This document shows, piece after piece, positions 12,059 through 25,900 of a DNA stretch of 64,000 nucleotides (its first letter is position 1; each line of letters starts with the position of its first letter). The notes beneath the pieces are model-generated. The model had not been told where the DNA came from, ran no database searches, and saw nothing but the letters and a program-made list of their open reading frames with translations. The DNA is from Auanema rhodensis. Its lineage: Eukaryota; Nematoda; Chromadorea; Rhabditida; Rhabditidae. A program made the translations under genes and the position numbers. The DNA is taken from NCBI GenBank assembly GCA_964057225.1, contig OZ059898.1:6014001-6078000 (forward strand), given 5' to 3'.

Positions 12059-15000
12059 CTAAAAAAAAAGAAAAAAAAATTAATTGAACGAAAAAAATTA
12101 GAAAAGACGAGATGTATCGAGCTGTAATTGTCTTTAAATTGATGAACTTTTATATATTTTTTTGTTTTATTTGAAAGAAACTTCAAATTGATATAAAACA
12201 AATTGTAATGATATAGAAAAGTAGAATAGAAACGTTATGAAACCAGAAAACACAGAAAAAGAAGATGATTATGATGGTAAGAGTGATAAAGCTCATATTT
12301 AGAAGGCATTTTTTCGTATGAAAATGACAAATGTCGATTGGACAGATGACAAGTAGATGACAATCTTTCGCATTTTAAATTTCTTCTTCTTTAGCCTATC
12401 AGTTTGTTGTTTTAAACATAGTATTCATAGAATATAGATATGACAATAGAAAAAGTATAAATAGAATAAAATAGTTATCTTGAAATGAGCAATAATCCAA
12501 AATAAAATTGTGACAGCATCGTAGGCAGCCGGCTATTTTCAAGATACTTGTAGAATATATGGCTTGTGAGGTACAGGGTAGAGGTTGTTGGAATGAGGCG
12601 GAGTTTCAAGAACAAGCTTCCTGCTCATAGAGAGATCCTAACACAAAAATAGGCGGAGCAAGAACAAACGGTCTCTAGAGGAAAGTTCTGCAGTAGCATG
12701 AAAACGAGAGTAAGAAAAAACTGATAGAGATGAGAAAAAAAGAAACATGAAGTGATAGTAACATTGGAAAAGCTGTTCATTGTTAAGATTTGAAGAGGAA
12801 ACAGATTCAGTTCACTTAGTGTCAATTTGCGTGAAAATTACGTATATCAATGAGAAGAGTCAAGTTGTAATGGGATACGAGGTGCAGACTTAGAGAATGA
12901 GGAAAAAGTTTGAGAAAATTTGAGAAACTGTGATATGTTAGAATAAAAAGAGTAATAGAGCAAGTGAGTAAAAAGAAAGAATAAAATAATATACTGAAAG
13001 AGAGAATGAGTGAGAGAGAGTGAAAAGAGGAAAGAGGGAAAAAAGAGAAAAAGTAAGAGAGAAAAAGTTGACGTCATTCATGATAAAAATCAGAAAAAGG
13101 ATAAGAAGAGAAGACCCCCAGAGGAATCATTGAGTTCGACGATTGTGTTGCAATAAAAGAGGGTAGAGAGATAGAGATAAAGCCATGTGTGAGAATGATG
13201 AATGAGAGATCACACTTTGTTGAATGATTTCATAGACTTGGACCCAATTCTCTGGCTCAGCATTCATCTCATTTACACTTAGGTAAGATGTGATAATGAA
13301 ACTATTCATAAGATAAAGTTATATATAATGGCATAATGTTTAAAGAATATAAAAAAAATATATATAAATATATTATATATTATTTCTTATGTAATAAACA
13401 AATAAAAATATATTTATATAAAATTAATTTTTAATTGATTTAAAATAATATAAATATTCCAAATATATGTAAAGATATTATTTAAAAACTATGTAAAACT
13501 ATCTTGTACCCTCAGGGATTGACCAAACTTTTTGTACTTTATATCGGTCAAAGTTAAAGTTTTCACTCAGAATATTATTGATTTTGTGTGAAAAAAATTT
13601 TTCTATAATTAATCTTGAATTTAAGCTTTATTTTAGAAATAACAAAAGAGTAGATGTTTATATAAATAATAAGTTTTTAAGTGTAATATTGTAAAGATAA
13701 GTATTTATAAAATCGTACTTAGTGCTTGCCCTATGTCTTTTCGTATTTTTTTTCAAAAACTTTCTCACCCTTTATATATCAAGAGAAAATGTTATATAGC
13801 TGAGATTAACCGCCGCCTCTAGCAACTAGACAAAAACAGATAGTGAGAAGTGATGTCTCTAGTTGACCTGATTTGGCATCGATGGGATGCTACACTCCAA
13901 CTTCACTTCTACGAACTTATTAGCGACAGGTGATCAGAAATGGTCGACAGGCAACACTAGAAGATCAAGACAGCAGGAAAGAGAGAATGGACAAAAGAAC
14001 GAGAATGAGCTATTCTAATGGTAGTATGAGAGAGAGCCAGAGAATTACAGGTAGAAGAATATTCGGAAAGAGGGAGAAATAGGTGAGAGAAGGATACATT
14101 ATAGTATTGCATGATGACACAGAGAGAAAAAGAGGATAGAATCTGAAGAGAACACTGATTCGTAAGTGAGTAAGGCGGACGACTGTTGCCTTTTATGGAT
14201 GGACCCGATATTCGTCTGCCCTATCATCCTTGTCAAAGCCTTCACCTCTATATCAAAAGATAAATTTTGATAACATTTTCATTTCTAATAGTATGAGTGA
14301 ATTATTAAACTCAATAATGAAAGAAAACAACCAGGTATTTATAAATTTATTTGTATTCTCATTTTCTTTTCAAAAAACTTGTTTATTTTTATTTTTCTAA
14401 TGAACACATGTAATCGTATTATCTTTCCAAAATTGACATAATTTTGGTTTTCAACTTTATGTTTTTCATCACTTTTTATTGAAAAAAAAGTTATTTCATA
14501 AGATCACATTTATCTTCAAAAGTCATTCTATTTTTTGGAAATTTTATTGCACATAACATGTAATTCAAAGATTCGTTTTTAATCTTTTTGGCTATGAAGA
14601 CTCAATTATATCTTCTTATCCTTATTATAAGAAATATAAGAAGTAGGGTATAATTAGAATAGTATAGAAGCTATGAATGTTATTGCTGGTATTAATATTC
14701 TGAAATCCATTCTTTAAAAATAATTTTCTTTTTGAAATGTCTTAGCTTTATACCGCTATCTATTCCCCTTATTCTATTTTTTTTCGGTTTTCAACATTAT
14801 AACATTGACAGAAAAAAATGAAAGATGAAGAGAGAGAGGGAGGTGGTGGTAAGGGGATGAAGTTGTCTGAGAGATATTGGGGGTAGAAACGAAATAAGCT
14901 AGTTGATGATAGAAAACCGGGTTTCGTTTTCATTTAGACGCCTCATATACAAGTAAAGAGTTGTATTAGTAGTTTGAGAAAGCTAATAAGAGGGAGAGAA

Positions 15001-16787
15001 AATACAAAAGACAAAGTGAAATAGTGAGAAACAGAGAGATAAAGAAAGAAAAAGAATTCGAAGATGACCAGAATAGAAAAACGGGTGAAAATGAAGCGAC
15101 AATACATGAAAGGAATGAACAAGCAATATAACATACAGATTTCATACATCTTCACCATATCATGTCCTGTTATCTCTCGAAAAGCTTTTACTTTTTTTAT
15201 CTTTTGTTTACAAATGATTTATTCTTTTAACTTATATACAAAGTTATCTTTTTTTTTTCTTTAAAGAAAAAAAAACAATTTCCAGATCAAAATTCATTCA
15301 TGTATATGATATGACCTTTTCTATAAATTTCTAGACATATCCCATATATATTAAAACTTTTGAAGAACATTTTTGAATAGAAAGATTACAATTAACCTTA
15401 TTTTTTTGTTGAAAAAATGATGTTGATGCCTGAGAAAAGTCAGAAATGACATCAAAGACTGTAGAAAGAAAAGTATTCGTATGTATTTAATAATATAAAT
15501 TATTTATATTTATTTAATTTTTATATTAAATTATATTGATTATAATGTAGTTTATATATATATTATATAATATTTATAAAATTTTCTTTTATTTTTAATA
15601 TTTTTTTTGAATGACTTTCTCTCGTTTGCATAGACTTCGTAGTATTTAGTAAGACAGTTCAAGTATGGGTTTAAGGTAAATAATCTACTTGTTCTCGTTT
15701 CGCTACCCGGTTTCATCTGCTATCCAACTTGCTTTCCAGCTGTTCTTATTACCTTAAGGGGTCAGGGTATATATGGGAAGAAAGCCAAATCATTCTTCCT
15801 ACTTCTTAAATCACATATTACTCTACTCTCGTACTTTATTTTCTTAATGTTTTAAAGATTTGTATATAATTTTTTATAATTTTTAATATATTAATATACA
15901 TATAATAATGTATATATATATATAATATATCAAAGATTAAGTTTAGACATTCTCGACATATGTTTTTTTTCGAAAGGAATCGGACAAAAAGAATGAAATG
16001 TCTGAGTAATTGTTTCTTCTCTATTTTCTTTCTTTTTTTTTGTTATTCATAGGTTAAAGAATATTTGGTTAGATATTATACAATTTATTTATATTATATG
16101 TCCTTATTTATTTCAAAATATATAAGGATATGTATTGTTTAATGACTGAATTACTACATAGTAGAGATCTTTTTGAAGAAAAAAAAAGAAAGAAAAAGAA
16201 AAAGAAGGGATAATGAACTACGATAGTACGATGTATAGGATGGGCGAGAGAAGTGACCACCTTGTTCAAGTCTGAAATAGACAAATAAGGATTTCGTGTG
16301 TTCTATCGGCCTTGAACCGGCCTATTCTAATTCAGAAATTTTTTTTTTGTTGAAAACATTCTCATATTGGAAAAGAAGAAGCGAATCATAAGAATTGCAA
16401 AAGAGTCATTAGTTTTCATGTTTGAATCTTGTCTTCAAACGAAGTTTTCAAATCAATCAAAACGATTTTTTTATAAATATTTTAATTATAAATTATATAT
16501 TTTTATTGATTAAAATGTATAATTTTAGTACTTTTAATGTTTTTTAATATATAGTTTGCATGTGAGAGGAAAAAAAAAACTAAAATATACGAAGTATCTC
16601 TAGAAACATGAGACGAAGACATGAAAAAGCTATGAAAATGGAGAATAACCGAATAAAAATAGAATAATAATAATATTAAAATAGCAAAATAATTAAAAAA
16701 TATATAATTAATCTTTTTAACTTTTTTTGCAAATAATAACTATATAACTATACATATTAATAATAAAATATTTTGTTTCAGATAGAT

Positions 16788-18755
16788 ATGGTATTAGAGT
16801 TTTTAAAATCATTGAATACGTTTGACGTTTATCGAAATGGAACCGATAACAATATGCAATCAGATTATCGATATAAGTAAAGAAAGAAAATGAATTTTAT
16901 TTTTAAAAAATTCTTAATTTCAGATTTGCATTACCATTTGAATATATAGAAAATCCTAAAGAAAAAACAATAGCATTTCAACAATATTGGTATCATGCTA
17001 TAACTATCTCAGTTCTATATTTCATTGCTATTAAAAGTAAAATAGTTATAGTATGATATAACTATAGGCAATTTTATTTATTTAAGTTATTCAACATGCT
17101 ATGAAGGACAGAAAGCCATTTGAATTACGTCTGCCACTGTTTTATTGGAATGGTGGATTGGCTTTATTCAGTATTTTGGCACTTGTACGATTCAGTGAAG
17201 TATGTGAAGATTAGCTCAATAAAGAACTATGTTTATATTTATTACAGGATTTCTTTGAATCATTAATCAACAGAGGATTCTATCAAACAATCTGTTATTC
17301 AGTTCATCCAAATGATGTTGCAGCTTATTGGTGCTTAGCTTTTGCATGGTCTAAAGTACGTTCTACTCCTAACTTATATAGTTAAAACAAATAAATTTAA
17401 TTTCTTTTTAGGTTATCGAGTTAGGAGATACTTTATTTATTGTTTTACGTAAACGTCCATTAATCTTTTTGCATTATTATCATCATGCTGCTGTACTTAT
17501 CTATACAATTCATTCAGGTAAGACTAGAGCAACTTTTTCAACTTTTCTCATCTTGTTTTGAAAAGAAAAAAAACAATCTTTTTGACAAAAAGAAAACATG
17601 TATTATGAGTTTAAAAATTGACGAATGATGATGTTTTTTTAAGGAGCCGAACATACAGCTCCAGGAAGAATCTTTATTTGGATGAATTATTTGGCTCATT
17701 CTTTCATGTACACTTATTATGCCATTCGAGCATATGGTGTTCGGATTCCAAAATGGGTATGTAATCTACCTTGAAAGTACTTGTTTCAACTATAATCCAT
17801 TTCATTTTGTATTATCAGAACAAATTATAGAAAACTTTTCATACATATAGTAAAGAAAACTAAAAATATTGTATAGTTAATATAATTATTCTAAAATATA
17901 GAAAAAGAAGAAGTTATTTTAGTATTTGCAAAGACAAAAAAAAAAGAATTTTTTCTTTATGCTTTTCTCTCATCCATTTTCTTTCGTTGCAGCATAAGCA
18001 ATAAAACAAACATTTTTACTGTTAAAAACTTGACCGCATGCATATATATGTATAGAAAAATAGAGCAATAAGGAAATTTGAGATATATATTTAAATGGTG
18101 AATGAGATGAGAAAGAAAAATGCAGTGAACTCAATGAAAAAATTGACAAAGAAAATGCATACTTGACGAATAAAGTGACAGACTTTCGGCATTTTTGCAT
18201 TTTAATCCAATTCTAAAGAAAGAGTAAGAATGACACATCTTTCTTAGAAATCTTAAAATTGGAAGTATAAGTAAGATGGAAGATGACTGATTTGAAGGTA
18301 TAATAGTACAAATAAACACATATATATGTATAATATATAACAAAAACAAAGCTTAAAGTAATATGAAATAGAAGTATTTTTTATTCTTTCTTTTTGCAAA
18401 TTTTGTAAAATGATATTTATTCAGATATCTATGGCTGTAACTATTATTCAAACATCACAAATGTTGGCAGGAGTAGCAGTTACTTTCTTCGTATATCGTA
18501 TTAAGACCGTGTACAAATGGCCGTAAGTATTATTATTATTATTATTATAATTATAAGAAATCAGAAATCATATATAATATATAATTAATAATATATAATA
18601 ATACTATTTATAGATGCCAACAATCGGTTTCTAACTTATATTTGGCTTTCATCATCTATTTTACATTTGCTCTCTTGTTCATACAATTCTTCTACAATAC
18701 TTATTTCCAACAAAAGTCATCCATCAAGAAAGATCAACGTCAAAAGATTGAATAA
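16788..18755 (+). CDS. ELOVL/ELO-family very-long-chain fatty-acid elongase
   Basis: Condensing enzyme of the ER fatty-acid elongation cycle: it extends acyl-CoA by two carbons with malonyl-CoA. Eight exons (16788-16876, 16924-17036, 17087-17199, 17248-17355, 17412-17517, 17644-17756, 18425-18522, 18614-18755) join in frame to 293 residues, the usual family length. Visible motifs are KxxELxDT-like KVIELGDT, the catalytic histidine box HYYHH after LRKRPLIFL, and [13 protein letters not shown], with several hydrophobic spans. The C-terminus is lysine-rich ([12 protein letters not shown]). The start is chosen because ATG lies 6 nt after a TTTTGTTTCAG acceptor, consistent with SL trans-splicing. 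The overall pattern resembles the ELOVL3/6 branch and, among nematode proteins I recall, ELO-9-like sequences; the exact orthologue and substrate are inference. Introns are 47-126 nt apart from a 668-nt one at 17757-18424. The gene converges with the dynein gene downstream. Confidence 0.93.
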
Positions 18756-19971
18756 TAGGATATAAAGAAAGTTTTATTTGAAATATTTTTTCTTCAAGTT
18801 TTATAAATAATTATATACTATATAATATAATATAATTGTGTATATTCCATATTTATATATCAAGAAAAAGTATTCAATTATCAAAAAATATTGAGAAAAA
18901 TAGGCAAATACAGCAAAAACAACAGATTATGAAGTTCAGAGTGGGTGTAGTAAGAATGGACAATAGGTTAACCTAACACAGAGTTTATTAAAGCTAACAG
19001 AATATGTCGTTATGACTGAAAGAGTACCAAAATACATCTAAGAGTATGTTCCCATCGGGGTAAATCGCAAAAAAGCCACCATTTTTCGTTCGGAATAACT
19101 TCTCCGGAGGGACAACGTCGGAACATTTCCAGGCGAAGTAAAGAACATCAAACATCTAGGCTTATTTCCATTTAGGGAATAAAAAAGCATGTATAACCTC
19201 TATTTCGACAAATATCCTTTGGGATATGATTTTGAACGACTTAAAATATTTAAAAAGTTGAGTCAAGAATAAAAAAAAATTGTTTGAAAGCATATTATAT
19301 CTTATATATAATGTATATATGTCGATGTGAATATGTTAAATGAGTTTTTACATACAGAAAATCTAATTTAAAAGATATTTTAAAAACAAAGTTAATCTTC
19401 AATCAATTGTGAAATATTTTTTGAAACAAATTTGAACTTTTAAGAACATTTAGTATTTAGTTTAGTTAACTACAAGTATTATTGTCAAGAAAACAAAGTT
19501 GGAAACGAAACGAAACATCCGGTGATGCGATTGTCAGATGAGTGTATGTGTTTGAGTTTTTAAAAATAAATGTTTTTCTTATGTTTCTTTGAAAAAAAAG
19601 GTTCGAGCAAGTCTTAACTCAAAAAATAACTACATATATACATAATATATCACATTTGTCTATATAATCAGTCATATGATTTTAAAAAACATATTTTTTC
19701 CAATAAACTACTCACAAGATAAATTGAAATTAAAAATTGAAAAAGCTTAATTTCAATCAGAATATGAGAAATAATAGTAATTATTAGTAGGCTATTCATA
19801 TTATTTCAGTATTCATGAACCATTTTATGTACTAAATACAATAATATTTATTAAAATAAATACAATAATTATATAAATCTAATAAATTATAAAATTTTTA
19901 TAAAAATAATATATAAATATTAGAATATTAGACTATATTTAGATATAGTCCAAAATGTAAATGAACTTTCT
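18756..19971. other. Convergent intergenic region
   Basis: Lies between the stop codons of the elongase (+) and the dynein-like gene (-). It is mostly AT-rich with no dynein-like coding sequence, which matters because the dynein AAA6 and C-terminal domains are missing. It contains one relatively GC-rich island at about 18950-19160 carrying a short minus-strand frame. Confidence 0.6.
18994..19155 (-). CDS. Possible short ORF or gene relic in a GC-rich island
   Basis: A 53-codon minus-strand frame starts MFDVLYFAWKCSDVVPPEKL and ends DIFC-stop. It lies in a stretch clearly richer in GC than the surrounding intergenic sequence, and its amino-acid composition is protein-like rather than low-complexity. 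I do not recognise it. It may be a small gene, an exon, or a remnant of a mobile element. No clear splice sites flank it, and there is no promoter or polyadenylation evidence. Confidence 0.2.
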   Translation of the reverse strand: MFDVLYFAWKCSDVVPPEKLFRTKNGGFFAIYPDGNILLDVFWYSFSHNDIFC

Positions 19972-22900
19972 TTATGGGAAACTATCAAAAGAATTCAAAA
20001 TATGGTTAATATCCTTGGAAATCTCTTCTGATTCTAAAATTTCACTTGCAGTTTTTTGTTCTAATATATCCAATACTTTTTCACTAAATAAATAAATTAT
20101 ACAAATATATATATATATATGTAATTCATACCTTATAACTTCATTATATTCTTCAGTTATACGTATAGTTTCATTTAATGTATATGTATATATCTATAAA
20201 ATTATATATTTATTTATAAAATAATTTATAAATTCTTACAATTCTATTAAATTGTGGTGAAAGATCTAATTGTTTATTTGTTATAAAAATCATTAATACA
20301 TCATCTTTATGTGTATATAATGAATTATGAAATCGAATTTCTTTTTCTTCCCATTTTGATAATAAAGAATAATATTCAACTGGAGGTACATGATGAATAT
20401 TATAAAATATCTGTAACAACATAAGTTTATTTTTTATTTTGTATATGTGTTATTGTCCATTGTTCAAGAATCATAGATAACATGTTCTTGAGCTGAACAT
20501 TCAGTCAGTGTACGTACAATTGGAGTTGAATTAGATAAATGACGGATTATTCTTTCACATAAATCAGCTTCCATCCAATCTAAACCATCAACATCAATGG
20601 TAACACACTGAGGATGAAGCTTTAAAAGAATGTTGAGAAGAATATCCTTTTCATCAATAAAGAAAGTAAATTGTCTATGATGTTCTATATCTCTGAAATA
20701 TTTTTTTCTCTCAAATAAATAGTTGCTAAAGAAGCATTTTTATGCTTTTACCGCACTATCTCCATTGCCAATACGGAACATGTTGGCTCATGATGTTTAA
20801 TAAGATTTTCTTCTTTTAAATATTTAAGCCAATTTTCTAATAACTGCTTCAATAAAACAAGCATTATGTTATATATTTTTCTATGTAAACTAGAGAAATA
20901 CCTGTTTTGAGATTTTGCTCAAATTTGAAGCAAAATTCGTGTAAGCTGCTTGTAGACAACATTGCCCAACCAAATCCTGTTCTATATTACTGTACTTTAA
21001 GCAATCTTCTGTCCATCTAAATAAATAATTTTATATTTATATATTCTTTTCTGTGTCCACTTCTTTTCTAAAAATTTTAAATTATCCAGTAAGATGCCAC
21101 TTCGGGTACGATATGCAACAAGTTTAGTATCAGCAGATAAATCAAATTCATTTTGTTTACGTTTTTCACTTAACTAAATTAAAATATTATTAATAATTAA
21201 AAATAAATTAATATATTACCAATGTTAAATCTTCTTGTAATGATCTAATAAATGCTTTTGATTCATTATTCTTTATTTGAACATCTTTAATTATTTGATT
21301 TGCTTCTGCTAATTCTTTTCGTTTTTCTGATAAATTATGCAATTTTCTAGAACAAACACATTTTTTTTAAAGATTTTCTTTAGAAAACCTTGATAGTTTC
21401 ACCAAAGCATTTATCCAAATTGATAATTCTGCTGCTAATTCACATTCGGTTCTCATCTTGACTGGACGAAAATCACGACTGTCCACATACTGCTGGACTT
21501 TATCGAGATTTTCACTGGATAAACTATCCTTCAATTGTCATAAAGTTCGAACATTTAGAAGATTTGTATGACATACCACGTCAAATTTCAAGACTCGAGT
21601 GAAGAGTAAGGGAGTTCTTAACATTTTCTGCATTTGAACCCAATTTTCAGACTTGTTATTTTCTAAGAAAAAATGAAAAAAGAAAAATGAATAACTGATG
21701 AAAAAATTGTTTCTCACTTCTTTTGAACTCAGAGCCTACTAAGATTTGTAAAACTTCAGCAACATATCGGCAGCCTATTGATGGTTTTGAGAGTTGCGAG
21801 AATGTGCGATAGTCATTGCAGCTATATATGGCAAGGCTTTTCAAAGCTTTTTGAAATTGATTTTCAGGTTCCTGTAAAGAAAAATTTAATAAAAATTATT
21901 TTTTATATATAATGACTGTTAGTTGTTGTTCAAGAAGTTGTTCAATTGTTGTAACTATACTTCTTTTCAGTTGAAGCATTGTCTCAGCTTCTTCAGTTTT
22001 CTAAATGAAAATACAAATGATCACATGAATAATTAAAAAAACTTTTAATAGTTGTTCCAAAGTATCACTTTTGATATTGATATCATTCTCAAGATTAGAT
22101 AATTCAGTTTCTCTCATACTAATTCTTAAATATATTTATATTATATACTATATGATGGTATTATAAACCTTTCTAATAGTACATTCTCATCCACTTTTTC
22201 TGCTGAAACTTTAAGTTCACGCACATGAGCTAAGGTTGATAATGCTGCAGATACACTGTTTTTCCGTTTTGTGTATTCTCTAAAAATCAAAATTAATTAG
22301 TAAAATGCCTTAAATTATATTTACTGATGTTTTCGTGACCATAGTTGAGCTATTTGATATGTTAAATGATAATATACATTAAAATCCGTAATATTTTTCT
22401 GATTCCATGTACGATGAGTTTGTAGATTTTCAATTCCAATTTTAAATAATTTTTGAATTATATTTACATTCAATATATTATCTAATTTAGCATCTTGAAG
22501 AATTTTCTTTGATACAGTTGTATATTTAGATTCAGATGCCGTCTGAAAATTAGATGTTTGAAGTATGTACCTTCTATGTTAGCTATTTATAGATAGTATA
22601 TGTATATGGAACAAACATACTTTAACATGTATAACAGAGCACCATGAAAAATCTGTTTTCACATGCTGATCAACAAGAAACATTACATGTATAAGGTCAT
22701 GTATTCTCAATTCCATTATTCGGCGTAAAGTTGTTGGTTCTTTTAATACTTCAATTGCCAAAAAACGACATGATCTTTGGCTGAAAATGAAATGAACGTA
22801 TATGCATATAACTTTTCTTGGAATCATCCAAATATTCTTCTACTTACCCAGGCAAACGAATTCCAACACTTTGCATTTGAGCTGCTAATGATTTCTCATT

Positions 22901-25900
22901 TTCAATTAATTGTTCACCACATGCAATGAGTTGCTCATCAGATATTACTCTATTTGTTTCTGGTCTTTCAAGCCAAAGACGAAGATAATCCATCCAACGT
23001 GGTTCAACTCTTGCATACTGTATATTAAATTTAATCAATAATAGATATATTATACTTTATAAGTAAACTTACATCAAAATCCATATGAATCAATACGCAT
23101 ACATGTTGGTTTGAATTCAATGTTGATAATATGGCTCGACCAAAAACATCATATAAACCCTATAATATCGATAATTATTTAATTTATGTTTATCAGAAAA
23201 AGTTACATTAATAAATGTTTCAAATGTACGAACATCCGGATAGAATCGTAATAGCTATATCAAAATAAAATGATATGTTAACTTCTACATAAAAACAATT
23301 AAAACCTGAGCACAGTTGGCTGCTGCAGCAAGTGTTACCATCTGACTTCTTCCCTGGCCAGGTTGTCCACTTAAGCATAAATGCTCTCCAGCTTGTCTGA
23401 TGATGCGACTGATTTGTTGTACATATGAGGAAATATCACTATTAAGATGACTCAATTTATTAAAATAATTGTTTTAATTTAATTACCTATCAATAGCTAA
23501 TTGAATTCGATCTCGACGATGATTTCTATGATATTCAAATAAAAAATTTTCCATAATTGTATTGAAATTCATCATGCATTTTACTGGAACATAGCTTAAA
23601 CCATCATAACTTTCAGTTACATCCATTTCAGAATAAAGAAGATTTTCTAACTGAATAGTATTTGATTTAACAGTTTGGTTTGTTTTCTCCAAATATAGAT
23701 CCTAAAGAAATGAAATTACATGCTATATGATTGAACATAAAGACAGACATCATCTTCATCAGACCAAATTGTCAAGTCTTTCAGTAATTCTTCAACTGTT
23801 TTATCAAAATTCTTTTTAAGAGCAAATCTAATATCTTGTAATAATAGTGGAACTTGATCTTCATCTGATATATCATAATAAAGAAATATAAACATGTATT
23901 CAATACCAAGAGCATCCATTATGACACGAAGACATTCATGTACCCAGAGCCGTATAAACGAAGAAGGATCTGGGGAATTGTCAGGAAAGGCAAATTGTAA
24001 ACCTTTGACAATTCTCATGCACACAGATAATACAGAAAAAGCCTGAAATTTTGTTAAATTGCCAAAACAAACTATAGAAATACCCTTTTATAACATTAAA
24101 TTACTGTAACTTATACAGTAAAGTGCACAGTGCTCTGTTTCGAATTACTGTAACTTATACAGTAATGAGCGCAGTGCTCTGATTCGCTATAATATTAATT
24201 AGCCAATCACAGACCGCTGCAGGATACAGTACTCTACATTTGTACATTCGTATCATTTTTTTGATATTTGAATGATTATGTTTCGATTTGAAACGTTTTT
24301 TTTTTCAATTTTTCAATTAAATAATTTAAACTTACAACATATTGCCTTGTAGCTAAAAATACAGTTGCATATGCTATCGGTTCAAGTAGAGATTGATATT
24401 CAGAACTAAATGATCTGAAATATTCATTAGCTTTACCATATATTTGTTACTAATAGTATTACTTCAAATTCAAATTCCAATTAGTAAGTTGATAAACAAG
24501 AAACTGAAGTTCATCAAATGTTAAAGTTTTCATAGGTAAATTAGAAAATGTTTCCCACAAAGCATGATTATCTTCTAAGCTCATCCAATCTTCATCATCG
24601 GTTATCAAAATAAACTAAACAAATTACTTATATATCTTTTATAATTATACATATTACATAAAATATAATATTAATTATGTATTTTATTTTATCAATCAAC
24701 TAACTTTTAATTGTTTATCTGTAACAACTTTTTTTCCATTTTGATAATATGCACCACAGTCAACAAAAAGTTCTAAAACAGCCAAAAGTGACTCAGCAAC
24801 AGAGAATTTATCCACAACAATGTACTAAAAAGAATATTAAAGACCAAAAACTGATGAACATTGAACTTTTGTTTCATTTGTTTTCACATCCTCAACTATT
24901 CTGGCAAACATCTTCTGAATGCTCTCCAAGCAAACTCTTGATTCATTGCCCAGCCATTGAAAAGATATACTGACATTAGGCTCATTCTCAAGTTGCTTTC
25001 CTAGCATCTGTACTAAATATAGTTAGAACTATTATCAAAACATCGAAACTACTTTAACAAAAGTAGATTTTTGACTATATTGTGCCCCACTTATGATTAA
25101 GTTCTTCCCGAGAGACAACAAGCGAATTCCAAAATGAAGCATTCGATCAAGCACTGGCCAAACAACCTAGACTCTTGCATTTGTTGTATAATTTCAGAAG
25201 TTCATACCACAAGATCACTTAATCGATCTTCTTTTTCTAAACTTGAACGATGATATGGTTGTTCATGCCATTTGACAAGCTTTGAAAAATCCTGAAAACA
25301 AAAGCATTATTTTTGAAGAAATCCAGAAGAATACTGTTGTAGACAACTTCCATTCAGAGAGATTTTGAGGAAGTTTCATAATAGTTTTTGTAAAAGCAGT
25401 AGATATTCGCTTGTGCATCTGAGAAATTAATTAAAAATACAAAACAAAACAATATTATACTGAGAGGTCCAATTCTGTTGGTAGATCAGAATACAAGGCA
25501 AGAAAATTATTAATTAAGGTAATACTTGATACAAACACAGCTTCATATCCATTTGGAGATATTTCACAAAATTCCTTAAAATAGGTTATTTCATTTATAG
25601 TATTTATAAAATAAAAGAAAAAATAAACCTGATGAAGAAGTAACATAATAACATCAGCAATAGGTTTACTTAATGATATACTAGTAACAACTTTTTTAAT
25701 CTAAATATTAAAAAATAAATATATCTTATTCAAAAAAATCAAAAACTTACAATAATTTCAAAAACTTCGATAGATTTAGAATTATTAAGTATATTGTGAA
25801 AGCATGTTTTCCAAGATTTTTCATATATTTCGGATATACTATTCATTAAATCTTTGTTAAAAGTTTCATAAGGAATTCCAAGTGTTTGTAAAATCTCTAG

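Larger units (their letters stand above)
1289..16787. other. Gene-poor AT-rich region with purine/pyrimidine tracts
   Basis: No gene model can be supported across this 15.5 kb apart from the isolated exon candidate at 11962-12058. The sequence is strongly AT-rich. It has strand-biased GA-rich stretches (about 1.4-2.0, 6.3-6.5, 12.6-13.2, 13.97-14.15 and 14.8-15.1 kb) and TC-rich stretches (9.78-9.86 kb). The long frames within them encode Ser/Leu/Phe-rich low-complexity peptides and are artefacts of the repeats. Part of the region may be upstream intron or promoter of the left-edge minus-strand gene. The last ~130 nt before the elongase presumably hold its promoter. Confidence 0.5.

Noticed and set aside
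13800-13970. GC-richer patch with a possible minus-strand exon ending in ATGCCAAATCAG|GTCAAC
   Set aside because: Weak acceptor and a short peptide with no partner exon; indistinguishable from chance.
14110-14259. Minus-strand open stretch of about 50 codons after GATATAGAG (VKALTRMIGQTNIG...)
   Set aside because: The latter half is low-complexity from a GA tract, no donor follows before the stop, and nothing supports coding.
16296-16324. Minus-strand GGTTCAAGGCC resembling a tRNA B box, inside a GGCC...GGCC inverted repeat
   Set aside because: The implied T-stem pairs poorly, and no A box, anticodon arm or acceptor stem can be drawn upstream.
17970-18349. Minus-strand frames of 72-76 codons
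   Set aside because: They lie inside the long elongase intron, are low-complexity, and have no splice or domain support.
19600-19622. GGTTCGAGCAAG, partial tRNA B-box match
   Set aside because: It lacks the CC end of the T-arm, and no cloverleaf fits in the AT-rich flanks.
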